Origin: Roseiarcus sp963730555
GTDB lineage: Bacteria; Pseudomonadota; Alphaproteobacteria; Rhizobiales; Beijerinckiaceae
Direction of reading: 5' to 3'
DNA length: 64,000 nucleotides
Assembly (NCBI GenBank): GCA_963730555.1
Contig: CAVSSS010000014.1
Span: 62,001-126,000, forward strand
The notes beneath the pieces were generated by a model. That model worked only from the letters and a program-made list of their open reading frames with translations. It had not been told where the DNA came from and ran no database searches. Positions 36,960 through 46,259 of the stretch are shown here, one piece after another (position 1 is the stretch's first letter; the number at the start of each line of letters is the position of its first letter). The position numbers and the translations under genes were made by a program.

Positions 36960-37332
36960 GCTCCCCGAAGGCCCATACTGGGTGCAGCCGACGGTCGTGA
37001 TTGACGTCAAACGGGGCATGGATATCATGCGGGAAGAAGTCTTCGGGCCGGTTATCCCGATCGCTCCGATCTCGTCTTACGATGAGGCGTTTAGCATCGC
37101 CAACGACAGCCGTTATGGCCTCTCGGCGTACGTCTTCACATCCAATTACAAAACCGCGATGCGGGCGGCGCAGGATCTCGACTTCGGCGAGCTTTACATA
37201 AACCGCGCCAACGGCGAACAGGTGCAGGCGCATCACACCGGCCACAAGGAGTCCGGCCTCGGCGGCGAGGACGGCAAGCACGGCGTGCTGCGTTACACCC
37301 AGATCCGAAGCGTCTACCACAGCTACGCATGA
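36960..37332 (+). pseudogene. Aldehyde dehydrogenase (AldA-like) C-terminal remnant
   Basis: Reads PEGPYWVQPTVVIDVKRGMD, MREEVFGPVIPIAPISSYDE, NDSRYGLSAYVFTSNYKTAM, GELYINRANGEQVQAHHTGH, KESGLGGEDGKHGVLRYTQI to the stop. This resembles the lactaldehyde dehydrogenase type. The N-terminal 350 residues, including the catalytic Cys, are absent. ATGA overlap with the next remnant suggests a former operon. Confidence 0.75.
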
Positions 37333-38008
37333 CCAGCCCTTCAGCCGATCGCCTCCGGTTCGATCTGGCCAACGGTCGGCTCGGGCTGATCCACACCGTC
37401 AGCATTCTGCGCGACGTATTCGGCCCGTTCGCCGAGGAGCTGCTGCCGGACCGTGGAGGTAAGACATGTCGTCGACGAGTCCCTGTTGCAGGACGCGATA
37501 GCTAAGGGCGGACTTAGGCCGGAGGTCGAGGCACGGCTTGCCGGACATGATTGCGGAGCTTGCGCGGTCGGGCGCGGACGCCATCATGGTGACGTGCTCG
37601 TCGATGGGCCAAGCGGTCGACCGCATCGCGCGCGACTCGCCCTGCCAATCTTGAGGGTGGATGCGGCGATGGTCGACGAGGCGCTACGTAGTGGAAAGAG
37701 GATCGGCGTGCTCGCTACGCTGCGCACGACGATGACGCCGACCGTCGAACTAGTGCGCCACGTTCGATGGCGTCGCGAGCGTCAAGATCGAGGAGCATGT
37801 GTGCGAAGGCGCATTCACAGCGCTGAAGGCGGGCGACATCGAACATCACGACGAGCTCGTGAAAGCGGGGCTGCGGCGTATCGAGCCGCTCGTCGACGTC
37901 GTCATTCTCGCCCAGGCCTCTATGGCCCGCGTCCTCGCCGGCTCCGCAGCGAGAAGCCGCGTCCCCATCCTCTCAAGTCCCCGCTTCGCCATGAAGGCCT
38001 TGTCGTAA
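37330..38008 (+). pseudogene. Asp/Glu/hydantoin racemase family gene with several frameshifts
   Basis: Pieces in successive frames: RLGLIHTVSILRDVFGPFAE, VRHVVDESLLQDAIAKGGLR, IAELARSGADAIMVTCSSMG, PILRVDAAMVDEALRSGKRI, GVLATLRTTMTPTVELVRH, GAFTALKAGDIEHHDELVKA, VVILAQASMARVLAG. Both parts of the racemase fold are represented, with the Cys of TCSSMG. At least four indels. It overlapped the aldehyde dehydrogenase stop (ATGA). Confidence 0.75.
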
Positions 38009-38049
38009 GGGCCTCGCAAGGGGCTCAGGGCTCATGCCTCCTGTTGATT

Positions 38050-38739
38050 TTTCGGGTTCGAAACCCAGCGTAAGCGGTATGCCCGGCGCTGCGGAACCGG
38101 GCTTCGCCTGGATCTCCGCGTCCTCGCTCTGCCGGGCGCGAGCGATCAGTGCGGCCTCGGCTCCGAGCAGGCGCAACGCGGGACTTCACCACCGCGTCCA
38201 GCTTCGCCCGCGTGGGTTTCGTTCGCGCCAGAACATTGAGCCCTTGAACGAGGCAGACGAGATAGGGCGCGAGCTCAGGGCCAGCGCCGGATTGCAGTTC
38301 GCCCGAGGCGCGGGATCGGATCAGCGCGCTCGCGAACGCGGTTTCAAGGCGAGCGAAATGGAGCGCGACCTTGGCCGACACTTCCGGCTCGCGGCCCGAC
38401 AGCTCGACGAGCGAATTGGTCAGAAGGCAGCCCCATCGCCGCTTTCCCTCGAGGATAGCCTTCGATCAGAAAGTCGAAATACGCACGGATTCCCGCTACG
38501 CCCGACGGGTTGCCAGCGATTCGCTCGATCGCCTCGCTCGATACCTTGTCGATATAGCGGTCCAGAATGGCGATGAAGAGCGTCCGCTTGTCGCCATAAG
38601 CGCCATAGAGGCTGCCGGGATTGAGCTTGAGGTTGCGACAGAGCTTCTCGATGCTCGTGGCTTCAAATCCGCACTCCCAAAAGGTGTCGACAGCAAAGTC
38701 CAGGGTATGTTCGGGGTCGAATTGTCGAGGACGCGCCAT
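38050..38739 (-). pseudogene. TetR-family regulator with two frameshifts, divergent from the panE cluster
   Basis: From ATG 38739: MARPRQFDPEHTLDFAVDTF, WECGFEATSIEKLCRNLKLN, PGSLYGAYGDKRTLFIAILD (complete helix-turn-helix). The frame then slips near 38445 and continues GCLLTNSLVELSGREPEVSA, LETAFASALIRSRASGEL, LVCLVQGLNVLARTKPTRAK, and slips again near 38190. This is a typical TetR with a CLLTN-type C-terminal domain. If the slips are real, only the DNA-binding half with an abnormal tail is made. Confidence 0.7.
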
Positions 38740-38941
38740 TTTTGGGGGCAAATTCCGTTAATCAGATTGCCGCGATCCATAGCGGACGGCAGTTCCACAA
38801 GTCAACGGCCCGCGCCTTAGCCTCATGTCACGCATCGGCGATAACTAAGAATTTCATGGCTAGAAGTTAAGGTCGCCCCCGCATTTTCTGGCGGATTTGC
38901 AGCGGCTCCGCGCTTTCTGTCGGGCAACGTCTGAAATATGG

Positions 38942-38971
38942 TTGACAAGCCAATTATTGAATGTGTATTCA
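38942..38971 (+). promoter_or_regulatory. Promoter and palindromic operator candidate for the panE cluster
   Basis: TTGACA (38942-38947) and TATTCA (38966-38971) form a plausible sigma70 promoter. The -10 lies inside the inverted repeat TGAAT-GTGT-ATTCA (38958-38971). The location between a divergent TetR gene and panE fits a TetR operator (inference). Confidence 0.5.
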
Positions 38972-39004
38972 TCTAAAAAAAAGAAATCAGAGGGAGCAGT
39001 CCAG

Positions 39005-39925
39005 GTGCGAATTGCGGTTATGGGAACCGGCGGCATCGGTGGCTATTTCGGCGGGAGGCTCGCTGAAGGCGGCGCGGAGGTGGCGTTCATCGCCCGCGGA
39101 AGGATGCTCGAGGCGCTCAAAAGAGACGGACTGCGTATTAAGAGCCAACTCGGGGATCTTCATCTCCGTTCTGTCGCTGCAACCGACGATCCAAAGCAGC
39201 TCAGCCCCGTGGATCTCGTCGTCTTCGGCGTGAAGCTCTGGGACACCGAGGAGGCGGCGCGACTGATAAAGCCGCTGGTTTCTGGCGACACCGCGGTGAT
39301 TTCATTCCAGAACGGCGTCGACAAGGACGAGGTGCTGCGCAGCGTGCTCGGTGATCGTGCGATCATCGGCGGCCTGAGCTACATCGCCGCCACGATCGCC
39401 GAACCTGGAGTCATCGCGCATAGCGGGCCAATGCAACGCCTGGTGTTCGGCGAATACGACAAGCGCCGCTCGCGTCGGTGCGAGGACTTTCTGGCGGCGT
39501 GCCGGCGCGGCAAGATCGATGCCGAGATCAGCGACGACATCGAGCGCGAGATCTGGGAGAAATTCGTCTTCTTGGTAGGGCTTTCTGGAACGACGGCTCC
39601 AATTCGCACGCCGATTGGACCCATCCGCTCCAACACGCAGACACGCGCCTTTCTTCTCGACGTCATGCGGGAGGTAGTGGCCGTCGGGCGGGCCAAGGGC
39701 GTCGCACTTGCGCAGGACTACGCGGAGAAGCGCCTCGCGTTCTGCGACACCGTTCCCGCATCGATGACGTCCTCGATGGCTGTCGATCTTGAGCGCGGCA
39801 ATCGCCTCGAAGTTCCGTGGCTAAGCGGCGGAGTCGTGAAGCTCGGCGCGGCGCTTTCGACGCCAGTGCCGCTCAACCGCGCAATCTCGGATATTTTGGC
39901 ACTCCATGCGGATGGCCGGGCCTGA
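39005..39925 (+). CDS. Ketopantoate-reductase-like oxidoreductase (PanE/ApbA family)
   Basis: 306 residues from GTG 39005, preceded by GAGGGAG; an upstream in-frame start at 38897 would cross the promoter. N-terminal NADP-binding motif RIAVMGTGGIGGYFGGRLAE, then VDLVVFGVKLWDTEEA and the substrate-side motif SFQNGVDKDEVL. The C-terminal helical domain has REIWEKFVFLVGLSGTTAPI. It reduces a 2-oxo acid with NADPH. Context in a catabolic operon suggests a branched 2-oxo or beta-hydroxy acid rather than pantoate synthesis (inference). The stop overlaps the next start (TGATG). Confidence 0.85.
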   Translation: MRIAVMGTGGIGGYFGGRLAEGGAEVAFIARGRMLEALKRDGLRIKSQLGDLHLRSVAATDDPKQLSPVDLVVFGVKLWDTEEAARLIKPLVSGDTAVISFQNGVDKDEVLRSVLGDRAIIGGLSYIAATIAEPGVIAHSGPMQRLVFGEYDKRRSRRCEDFLAACRRGKIDAEISDDIEREIWEKFVFLVGLSGTTAPIRTPIGPIRSNTQTRAFLLDVMREVVAVGRAKGVALAQDYAEKRLAFCDTVPASMTSSMAVDLERGNRLEVPWLSGGVVKLGAALSTPVPLNRAISDILALHADGRA

Positions 39926-41025
39926 TGCGCGCCAACCCGCTTCTGACCTTAAGGTCGCTCTCGGGCAGGGCGGTCGCCGTACCAATGAAGCGTCCTCTCG
40001 GAACGAGCGTCGAGACCATCAAGGTTGCCCCCTTGCTTCTGATCGACCTTGCCACCGAAGAGGGGATTGTTGGGCGCGCCTACGCATTCTGTTACCGGAC
40101 CTCGATCGCGCGCGCCGGGGAAGCCCTAATCGAAGATCTAAACGAGGCGCTGCGGGGCTCCCCCGTCGCTCCGCTGGAACTGGATCGGCGAGTGCGCAGC
40201 CTCTTTAAGCTGCCAGGTTTTTCGGGGCCTCTCACAATTGTTGCCTCCGGCGTCGACATGGCGGCCTGGGACGCCACGGCGGTGTCGGTCGATCTGCCGC
40301 TCTCGACGCTCCTCGGTTCGGAGCCTAAGCCGATCCCCGCCTACAACAGCAACGGCCTCGGCGTTATCGCCGCCGAGGCGGCGGCGGACGAAGCCGAACA
40401 GCTTCTGGCAGAGGAGTTCAAGGCCATCAAACTACGGGTCGGGCGGCAGGATTTCTCCGCCGACCTCACTGTGGTGCGCGCCGTGCGAAAGCGGATCGCG
40501 GCAGACGCACTGCTGATGGTTGATTTCAACCAGGCGCTATCCTTCGCCGAGGCGATGCGTCGGTGCCGTGCGCTTGACGACGAGGGTGCCTATTGGATTG
40601 AGGAGCCAGTCCGGCACGACGACTTTCGTCACTGCGCCATTGTCGCCGATTCCGTTAGCACGCCGATCCAGATTGGCGAGAACCTTTCGAGCCTCAGCCA
40701 GCTTGCGACGGCGCTGGCCGTGACCGCTTCCGACTACCTCATGCTCGACGTCGACCGCATCGGCGGCGTCAGTGGATGGCGCAGCGCGACTGGCTTCACA
40801 GAGGCCTCGGGCCGCGAGGTGTCCTCCCATCTTTATCCTGAAGTCAGCGCGCATCTGCTTGCCGCAACTCCAACGGCTCACTGGCTCGAGTTCGTCGACT
40901 GGGCCGAACCAATTCTGCAGAGCCGACTCCAGGCTGTCAGCGGCTACATAAGCCCGCTGCCAGGCCCCGGCGTCGGCCTCCGCTGGGACGAAGATGCCGT
41001 TTCAAAGTTCCGGCTGAGCCGCTGA
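39925..41025 (+). CDS. Enolase-superfamily enzyme (mandelate racemase / muconate lactonizing type)
   Basis: 366 residues from ATG 39925, overlapping the preceding stop. A capping domain (about 1-125) is followed by the barrel with the catalytic set of the mandelate racemase subgroup: KAIKLRVG (Lys region about 170), VDFNQAL (metal Asp), WIEEPV (metal Glu), IQIGENLSS (metal Glu) and the His-containing SSHLYPEVSAHLLAAT in the position of the general base. It abstracts the alpha proton of a carboxylate, giving racemisation or dehydration of a hydroxy or sugar acid. The substrate cannot be told from the sequence. Confidence 0.85.
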   Translation: MRANPLLTLRSLSGRAVAVPMKRPLGTSVETIKVAPLLLIDLATEEGIVGRAYAFCYRTSIARAGEALIEDLNEALRGSPVAPLELDRRVRSLFKLPGFSGPLTIVASGVDMAAWDATAVSVDLPLSTLLGSEPKPIPAYNSNGLGVIAAEAAADEAEQLLAEEFKAIKLRVGRQDFSADLTVVRAVRKRIAADALLMVDFNQALSFAEAMRRCRALDDEGAYWIEEPVRHDDFRHCAIVADSVSTPIQIGENLSSLSQLATALAVTASDYLMLDVDRIGGVSGWRSATGFTEASGREVSSHLYPEVSAHLLAATPTAHWLEFVDWAEPILQSRLQAVSGYISPLPGPGVGLRWDEDAVSKFRLSR

Positions 41026-41121
41026 CGAGAACAACGGAGGAACGCCCGCAGCGCCGCTTTCCGTCACTGAGTGACGGAATCAACCCCCGAAAGGGGTGAA
41101 TCAAGAAGGAGAGGAAAGAGG

Positions 41122-41448
41122 ATGGTTTACGCCCTGAATTTGTTCGACTTGAAGGATGAGGCAGTCTACCGCAAGTATCTCAAGACAGCGGGACCGATCG
41201 TGCAGGAACTCGGCGGTGATCTGGTGGTCATGGGCCGCCGGACCCCGGACGTGCCTGTGCAGTTCCCCGGGACAACAATTGGCGGCGGCCAGCGGTGGTG
41301 CATCATCGCCACCTACAAGACCGAGGAAGACGTTCGCCGGTTCTGGGCTCATCCAAAAAACTACGACAACAAGCATCTGAGGGAGGACGGAACCAAGAAC
41401 TACATCTGGGCACTCTATGAAGGCGCCAACATTCTCGAAGTCTCGTAA
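41122..41448 (+). CDS. DUF1330-like ferredoxin-fold protein
   Basis: 108 residues from ATG 41122 after AGAAGGAGAGG. MVYALNLFDLKDEAVYRKYL, GPIVQELGGDLVVMGRR, RRFWAHPKNYDNKHLREDGT. This looks like a dimeric alpha-beta barrel protein related to DUF1330 or EthD. Such proteins often sit in degradation operons as small enzymes or helpers. The family call is moderate. Confidence 0.6.
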   Translation: MVYALNLFDLKDEAVYRKYLKTAGPIVQELGGDLVVMGRRTPDVPVQFPGTTIGGGQRWCIIATYKTEEDVRRFWAHPKNYDNKHLREDGTKNYIWALYEGANILEVS

Positions 41449-41523
41449 TTCAAGACAGCGGCGCGCTGACGGTCAATCCCAAGATTGGCTGTCAGTACCT
41501 TTAGCGGTTTCGCGGAGGTGGTT

Positions 41524-42306
41524 ATGAGGCTCTCAGATACAAGTTGCGTCGTAACCGGCGGCGCCATGGGGATCGGAAAGGCGATGGCGGTTCGCCTGGC
41601 GGCAGAAGGTGCATCCGTCTGCATCGCAGACATCAATCTAGACGCAGCCGAAGCGACAGTCGTGGAGATCGCCAAAGCCGGCGGGACGGCGTTCGCAGTT
41701 CATTGCGACGTGACGAGACGCGACGCCGTCAGGAAAGCCATCCACTCCGCGGTGGCGCGCTATGGCAAGCTCGACGTCATGTTCAACAATGCCGGGGTCG
41801 CCAAGGCGAAGCCGTTTCTCGACGTAACCGAGGAGGACTGGGATCTCGTCATGCGGGTCAACGGACTTGGCGTGCTGCTCGGCATGCAGGAGGCCGCGCG
41901 GCAGATGATCGCGCAGAAGACGGCTGGCAAGATCATCAATACCGCCTCTGTGGCGGGTAAGCAGGGTTTTGCGCTCGTCTCACATTACAGCGCGAGCAAG
42001 TTTGCCGTCGTCGCCTTGACCCAAGCCGCGGCGAGGGAACTGGCGCAATACAAGATCACGGTCAACGGAATCTGTTCGGGAATCGTCGCGACGGAACTGT
42101 GGCGCAAGCTCGACACCGACATGATCGAGTTTGGCCGCACTCAGCGCGTCGGGCAGGGCATGGAGGAGTTCAGCAGGGACATCCTGCTTGGGCGCGTGTC
42201 CGTGCCCGAAGATTGCGCGGGAATTGCGGCGTTCCTGGCCTCTCCCGATTCCGACTACATGACCGGACAATCGATCCAAGTCGATGGCGGGATGATCCTT
42301 CAGTAA
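41524..42306 (+). CDS. Short-chain dehydrogenase/reductase
   Basis: 260 residues from ATG 41524 after GGAGGTGG. Classical SDR: cofactor motif VVTGGAMGIGKAMA, Asp after beta-2 (CIADINLD) indicating NAD(H), NNAG at about 88, catalytic Ser in TASVAGKQGF and YSASK at about 157. C-terminal MTGQSIQVDGGMILQ. It probably oxidises a secondary alcohol, for example a diol from the adjacent hydrolase (inference from context). Confidence 0.9.
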   Translation: MRLSDTSCVVTGGAMGIGKAMAVRLAAEGASVCIADINLDAAEATVVEIAKAGGTAFAVHCDVTRRDAVRKAIHSAVARYGKLDVMFNNAGVAKAKPFLDVTEEDWDLVMRVNGLGVLLGMQEAARQMIAQKTAGKIINTASVAGKQGFALVSHYSASKFAVVALTQAAARELAQYKITVNGICSGIVATELWRKLDTDMIEFGRTQRVGQGMEEFSRDILLGRVSVPEDCAGIAAFLASPDSDYMTGQSIQVDGGMILQ

Positions 42307-42378
42307 AGACCCGCACAAAGTCTCGATCAAAACGTAGGGACCAGCACGAAAAGCAACATACAACCGAGGAGGAACAGA

Positions 42379-43284
42379 ATGGACGCGATTACCCCGACTT
42401 CGACCGAAACAATCATGAATCATCGGATGCACCGCGCGAATGGAGTTTTGTTGCACTACGTCACTGCGGGCCAGGGTGAGCCGGTCGTGCTGCTGCACGG
42501 TTTCGCGCAGACCTGGTACGAGTGGAAGCGCAGCGTGATCCCCGCACTCGCCGAGAAATACTACGTGATTGCGCCCGACATGCGCGGCGTGGGCGACTCC
42601 GAGCGTCCGATGGGCGGCTACGACAAGCGCACGATGGCTGAAGATATCTGGCAGCTGGTCCAGCACCTCGGTCTGAAGAAGGCCATAGTGATCGGGCATG
42701 ACTTCGGGGGCGCGGTCGCCTACGCGCTCGCCGCCGAGCATCGCGACTTCGTCTCCAAGCTCGTCATCGTGGAAATGATCATGCCTGGCTTCGGCTACGA
42801 GGCGTGCATGCAGCATCCCTTCGTCAGCGACGGTCTGGGCCGAAAGGTTTGGCACCTGGCGTTCCATGACGCCGAAGACATTCCCGAAGCTCTGATTTCC
42901 GGCCGCGAGCGTATGTACCTGCGTTGGTTCCACAACAATTTCGCTTACGTCCCCGGAGCGGTCCCTGAGGAGGATCTTGACGAATATGTGCGGTGCTACT
43001 CGGTGCCGGGCGGCTTGCGGGCACTTAACTACTACCGCACCCATTTCATCGACGCCGAGCACAACAAGGAGAGTTCCAAGACGCCGCTCACGGCGCCGGT
43101 ACTGGCGATTGGCGGCGAAGGATTTCTCGGCGACGTCGTACGCCAAGGCATGGCTGGGCTCGCCTCGAACGTGCGGGGCGAGGTCATTAAGCACTGTGGC
43201 CATTGGGTTCCGGATGAGCGGCCTGAGGAGTTCAACAAGATCATCCTCAGCTTCCTCGCCGAACCAGTCGCCGGGAAGGCTTAG
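42379..43284 (+). CDS. Alpha/beta hydrolase with Asp nucleophile (epoxide hydrolase / haloacid dehalogenase-like fold group)
   Basis: 301 residues. Oxyanion motif VVLLHGFAQTWYEW, DMRGVGDSERP, nucleophile elbow VIGHDFGGAVAY with Asp in place of Ser, a cap domain, and the His in HCGHWVPDERPEEF. An Asp nucleophile points to epoxide hydrolases, haloalkane dehalogenases or fluoroacetate dehalogenases and away from meta-cleavage hydrolases. GGAGG precedes the start; an ATG 13 codons downstream (MNHRMHRANGVLLHY) is an alternative. Cytosolic. Confidence 0.85.
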   Translation: MDAITPTSTETIMNHRMHRANGVLLHYVTAGQGEPVVLLHGFAQTWYEWKRSVIPALAEKYYVIAPDMRGVGDSERPMGGYDKRTMAEDIWQLVQHLGLKKAIVIGHDFGGAVAYALAAEHRDFVSKLVIVEMIMPGFGYEACMQHPFVSDGLGRKVWHLAFHDAEDIPEALISGRERMYLRWFHNNFAYVPGAVPEEDLDEYVRCYSVPGGLRALNYYRTHFIDAEHNKESSKTPLTAPVLAIGGEGFLGDVVRQGMAGLASNVRGEVIKHCGHWVPDERPEEFNKIILSFLAEPVAGKA

Positions 43285-43333
43285 GGTTGGCGTCAGGCGC
43301 GACGATCTGTTTCCAGCGAGCTGGAGGGCGCAC

Positions 43334-44077
43334 ATGGATGTCGCCGTCGAGGCCCTCGCGGAGCGGCAGCTCGCCGATTATCGGCGTTTATCGCCCGGGA
43401 GCTTCTTCGCCGAGCGGCGCGAGCCGCTCACCGTCGAGGATGCCTATCGCGTGCAGCTGGAGATCGTGCGACTGAGGGTCAAAGACGCGGAAAAGATCGC
43501 GGGCTACAAAGTTGGATGCACGAGCGTGGAGATCGAACGGCAGTTTGGCCTCCGCGGCCCGATACACGCGGTTTTGTTCGAGAGCGAGTTGCGCCGTTCG
43601 GGGGTGCGTCTGAGCGCGTCGTCGTTCGCCAATCTCGCGATCGAAGGAGAGATGGCGGCGCGCATCGGCGACGATGGCAAGATCACCGCGCTGTTTCCAG
43701 TCATTGAGCTGCACAATCTCGTCTTTCGCGGCAAGTCGAAGACGCTCGCAGAGCTCATTGTCAACAATGGATTGAACGCCGGCGTCGTGTTGCCCGATGT
43801 CGAGGCGGACGACGAAGCCTTTCGGCATGAAGGCGTGCCGCGGCTTAGAGTTCTGGTCAACGGTGACCTCATCGACGAGGGGCATCTCTGGAGCTTACCG
43901 GGCGGCGGAGCCGCCTCGGTGACATGGCTCGAAGAGAGCCTGAAGCTCCGCGGCGGCAAATTGCTGCCGGGGCACCTCGTTTTGACCAGCACGCCGCTCG
44001 GGATCCATCGGGTTCATCCCGGCGACCATGTCGAGGTCTTCGCCGGCGGTCGCTCCGTCCATTGTTTCATCCAATGA
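43334..44077 (+). CDS. 2-oxopent-4-enoate hydratase / fumarylacetoacetate-hydrolase-fold protein
   Basis: 247 residues from ATG 43334 after GGAGG. Family blocks: GYKVGCTSVEIERQFGLRGP, AIEGEMAAR (metal Glu pair), FPVIELHN, LIVNNGLNAGVVL, GHLVLTSTPLGIHRVHPGDH. MhpD-like hydratases add water to 2-hydroxydienoates in aromatic degradation; related decarboxylases share the fold. The stop overlaps the next start (ATGA), so it is translationally coupled to the transporter. Confidence 0.85.
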   Translation: MDVAVEALAERQLADYRRLSPGSFFAERREPLTVEDAYRVQLEIVRLRVKDAEKIAGYKVGCTSVEIERQFGLRGPIHAVLFESELRRSGVRLSASSFANLAIEGEMAARIGDDGKITALFPVIELHNLVFRGKSKTLAELIVNNGLNAGVVLPDVEADDEAFRHEGVPRLRVLVNGDLIDEGHLWSLPGGGAASVTWLEESLKLRGGKLLPGHLVLTSTPLGIHRVHPGDHVEVFAGGRSVHCFIQ

Positions 44078-45415
44078 GCCGTTCCTCCTCTGGGGGGCCG
44101 GCATACCCGGCCCCAGGGAGCACAGCGCGGTGCCGCACGCGGCTTTTTCGCCGCGCGCCCAGTGGGCTCGGTCTGAGGAATGACCGGGCGGTCCCCGGAA
44201 CCGCATCGCGCTCGCTGATTCTCTTGTTAGCTGCGGCCTGTGGGCTAATCGCCGCGAACGTCTATTATGCCCAGCCCCTCGCGGGCTCTATCGGCCCCGC
44301 GATCGGACTCTCTCCCGAAGCGAGCGGGCTTGTCGTCACGCTTGACTCAAATCGGTTATGGCGCAGGTCTCCTTTTGATCGTTCCTCTGGGCGACCTAAT
44401 CGAAAATCGCCCGTTAGTCACGAGCATGGTCGCGGTCACGTGCGCCGCGCTCGCCGCGGCGGCGTGGTCCAGTAGCGCGATTTCGTTCTTGCCCGCCGTC
44501 CTACTAGTCGGACTTGGGTCGGTCGCGGTGCAGATCCTGATCCCCTATGCATCTCACCTGGCACCCTCAGAGACGCGCGGGACTCTGGTCGGCAACGTAA
44601 CCAGTGGTCTCATGGTGGGCGTTATGCTTTCGCGTCCGGCGTCGAGCTGGATTGCGTCGGTGTCGAACTGGCGAGTGGTCTTTCTGTCGTCCGCCGTGAC
44701 GATGCTCGCTTTAGCGATCGCGCTAGCCGTGCTACTGCCGCCGCGGACGCCGGAGTCAAAGTTGACGTATTCCGCGCTTCTGGCCTCGATGGGCGGACTG
44801 GCGCTGAGGTCAAGCGTTCTGCGGCAGCGCGTGATCTATCAGTGTTTTCTCTATGCAGCCTTCAGTGTTTTCTGGACCACTATTCCCATGCGGCTCATGG
44901 GACCGCCCCTTCATTTTTCCCAGGGCCAGGTGGCGCTGTTCGCGCTTCTCGGCGGAGGCGGGGGGATACTCTCGGCGCCGGTCGGGGGCCGGCTTGCCGA
45001 CAGAGGATGGACGCGCGGCGCGACCGCCTGTGCGATGTTTGCAGTCGCGGTTGGATTCCTGCTGACGCTCGTCCCGATCGAAGGTTTGGCGCCTGAGTTT
45101 TGTCTGCTGGTCGCGGCGGCGATCGTGGTCGACAGCGGCATGACAGTGAATTTCACTCTCGGGCAGAGATCGATCTTCGTGGCCGAGGCCGAGTATCGGA
45201 GCCGCCTGAACGGACTCTACATGGCGTTCTTTTTTCTAGCGGGCGCTGCCGGATCAGCGTTCGGCGGCTGGGCTTATGCCGTGGGCGGCTGGCAGCGGGT
45301 ATCGATTCTCGGAGTTGGATTGCCTCTGGCAAGCCTATTGTCGTGGTGCGCAGACCTGCGGCAATCGAGTGGCCGAAGCGCGGCTGCTGCTCCTAAGAAT
45401 GACAATGAAACTTGA
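44074..45415 (+). pseudogene. MFS transporter with one frameshift
   Basis: From ATG 44074 the first helices read SLILLLAAACGLIAANVYYA, PAIGLSPEASGLVVTL. An extra G near 44345 then shifts the frame; in the next frame TQIGYGAGLLLIVPLGDLIE continues, with 12-helix MFS topology to 45415 (RGTLVGNVTSGLMVGVMLSR, RLNGLYMAFFFLAGAAGSAF). Apart from that base the gene is complete. It is the likely uptake or efflux protein of the catabolic cluster. The single slip in an otherwise intact operon may be a sequencing error. Confidence 0.75.
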
Positions 45416-45541
45416 AAAGCCGGATGAGCCGAACCGTCGGATCGGCCTTCCGGTTTCGGACGCCGCGCGCCGAGCGCCGAGCGCGACCGAGCGAAAGTTC
45501 TGAAACGTGTTTTTCAATGCGGGTTTAACGTAACACCCATG

Positions 45542-46021
45542 ATGCTCAGATTTCTTGAGGCTGAACATCGCGACCCGCTTGGCGCATGGACAGTGACGAC
45601 GACTGTCCTGGCGCTCGCGAGCGTTCTTCACCTCGCGAGCGAACCTTTCATCCTGTTCTCGCTCGGCGGTTCATGCGTCCTCCTCTTTGGCGCGCCGGAT
45701 AATCCCATGGCTCAGCCGCGCAGCCTCATCGGCGGACATCTTATTGGCGCAATGACCGGACTGATCTTCGGCCATCTGCTCGGCGACCGCATCATTGTGA
45801 TGTCGAGTGCGGTCGGAACCACGCTTTTGCTGATGATTCTGACGAGAACCGTGCATTCGCCCGCCGGGGCGACGCCGCTGATCGCTATTTCGTCGCATGC
45901 AGCATGGTTCTTTGTAGTGGATCCCGTTGCGGTCGGCCTCGCGACGCTGCTCGTGGGCAAGGTTTGCTACGAGAGACTATGGTTGAGGCAAGGCCACTCA
46001 AGCTTGCGGCTGAGAGAATGA
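45542..46021 (+). CDS. HPP-family membrane protein
   Basis: 159 residues with four hydrophobic segments. Family blocks GAPDNPMAQPRSLIGGHLIG and RTVHSPAGATPLIA (HPP-like, His-Ser-Pro here). HPP proteins are inner-membrane proteins, some linked to nitrite or anion transport. ATG 45542 is preceded by another ATG at 45539. It ends near the frameshifted MFS gene and may be a separate unit. Confidence 0.75.
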   Translation: MLRFLEAEHRDPLGAWTVTTTVLALASVLHLASEPFILFSLGGSCVLLFGAPDNPMAQPRSLIGGHLIGAMTGLIFGHLLGDRIIVMSSAVGTTLLLMILTRTVHSPAGATPLIAISSHAAWFFVVDPVAVGLATLLVGKVCYERLWLRQGHSSLRLRE

Positions 46022-46259
46022 CGCGCGTTTCGTGTCCCGACAGAAGAGCGCGATGCTCTGGCGTAGGGGGCGCTGTGCTCTGCCCGAGTTCAAGATCCGG
46101 GGGGTGGAGTTAAGTGCGAATCGGTTGCGACCCGCGTTCGCGTCTGAGAAGTCATCGTAGCGGCGCTCGAAAGGTAGGTTGGGGCCGTGCTGCTGACCCG
46201 TAGCGCACGGGGCTGCGACTCTCACAGAGGCAGGCGCCGACTATCTCGTCCGCTCCGAG

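Noticed and set aside
42379..43284. Reading the alpha/beta hydrolase as a meta-cleavage hydrolase paired with the hydratase
   Set aside because: Meta-cleavage hydrolases use Ser in GxSxG; here the nucleophile motif is GHDFGG with Asp.
41980..43335. 451-codon minus-strand frame
   Set aside because: It is antisense to the SDR and alpha/beta hydrolase genes, whose motifs and ribosome sites are clear. A codon-bias shadow.
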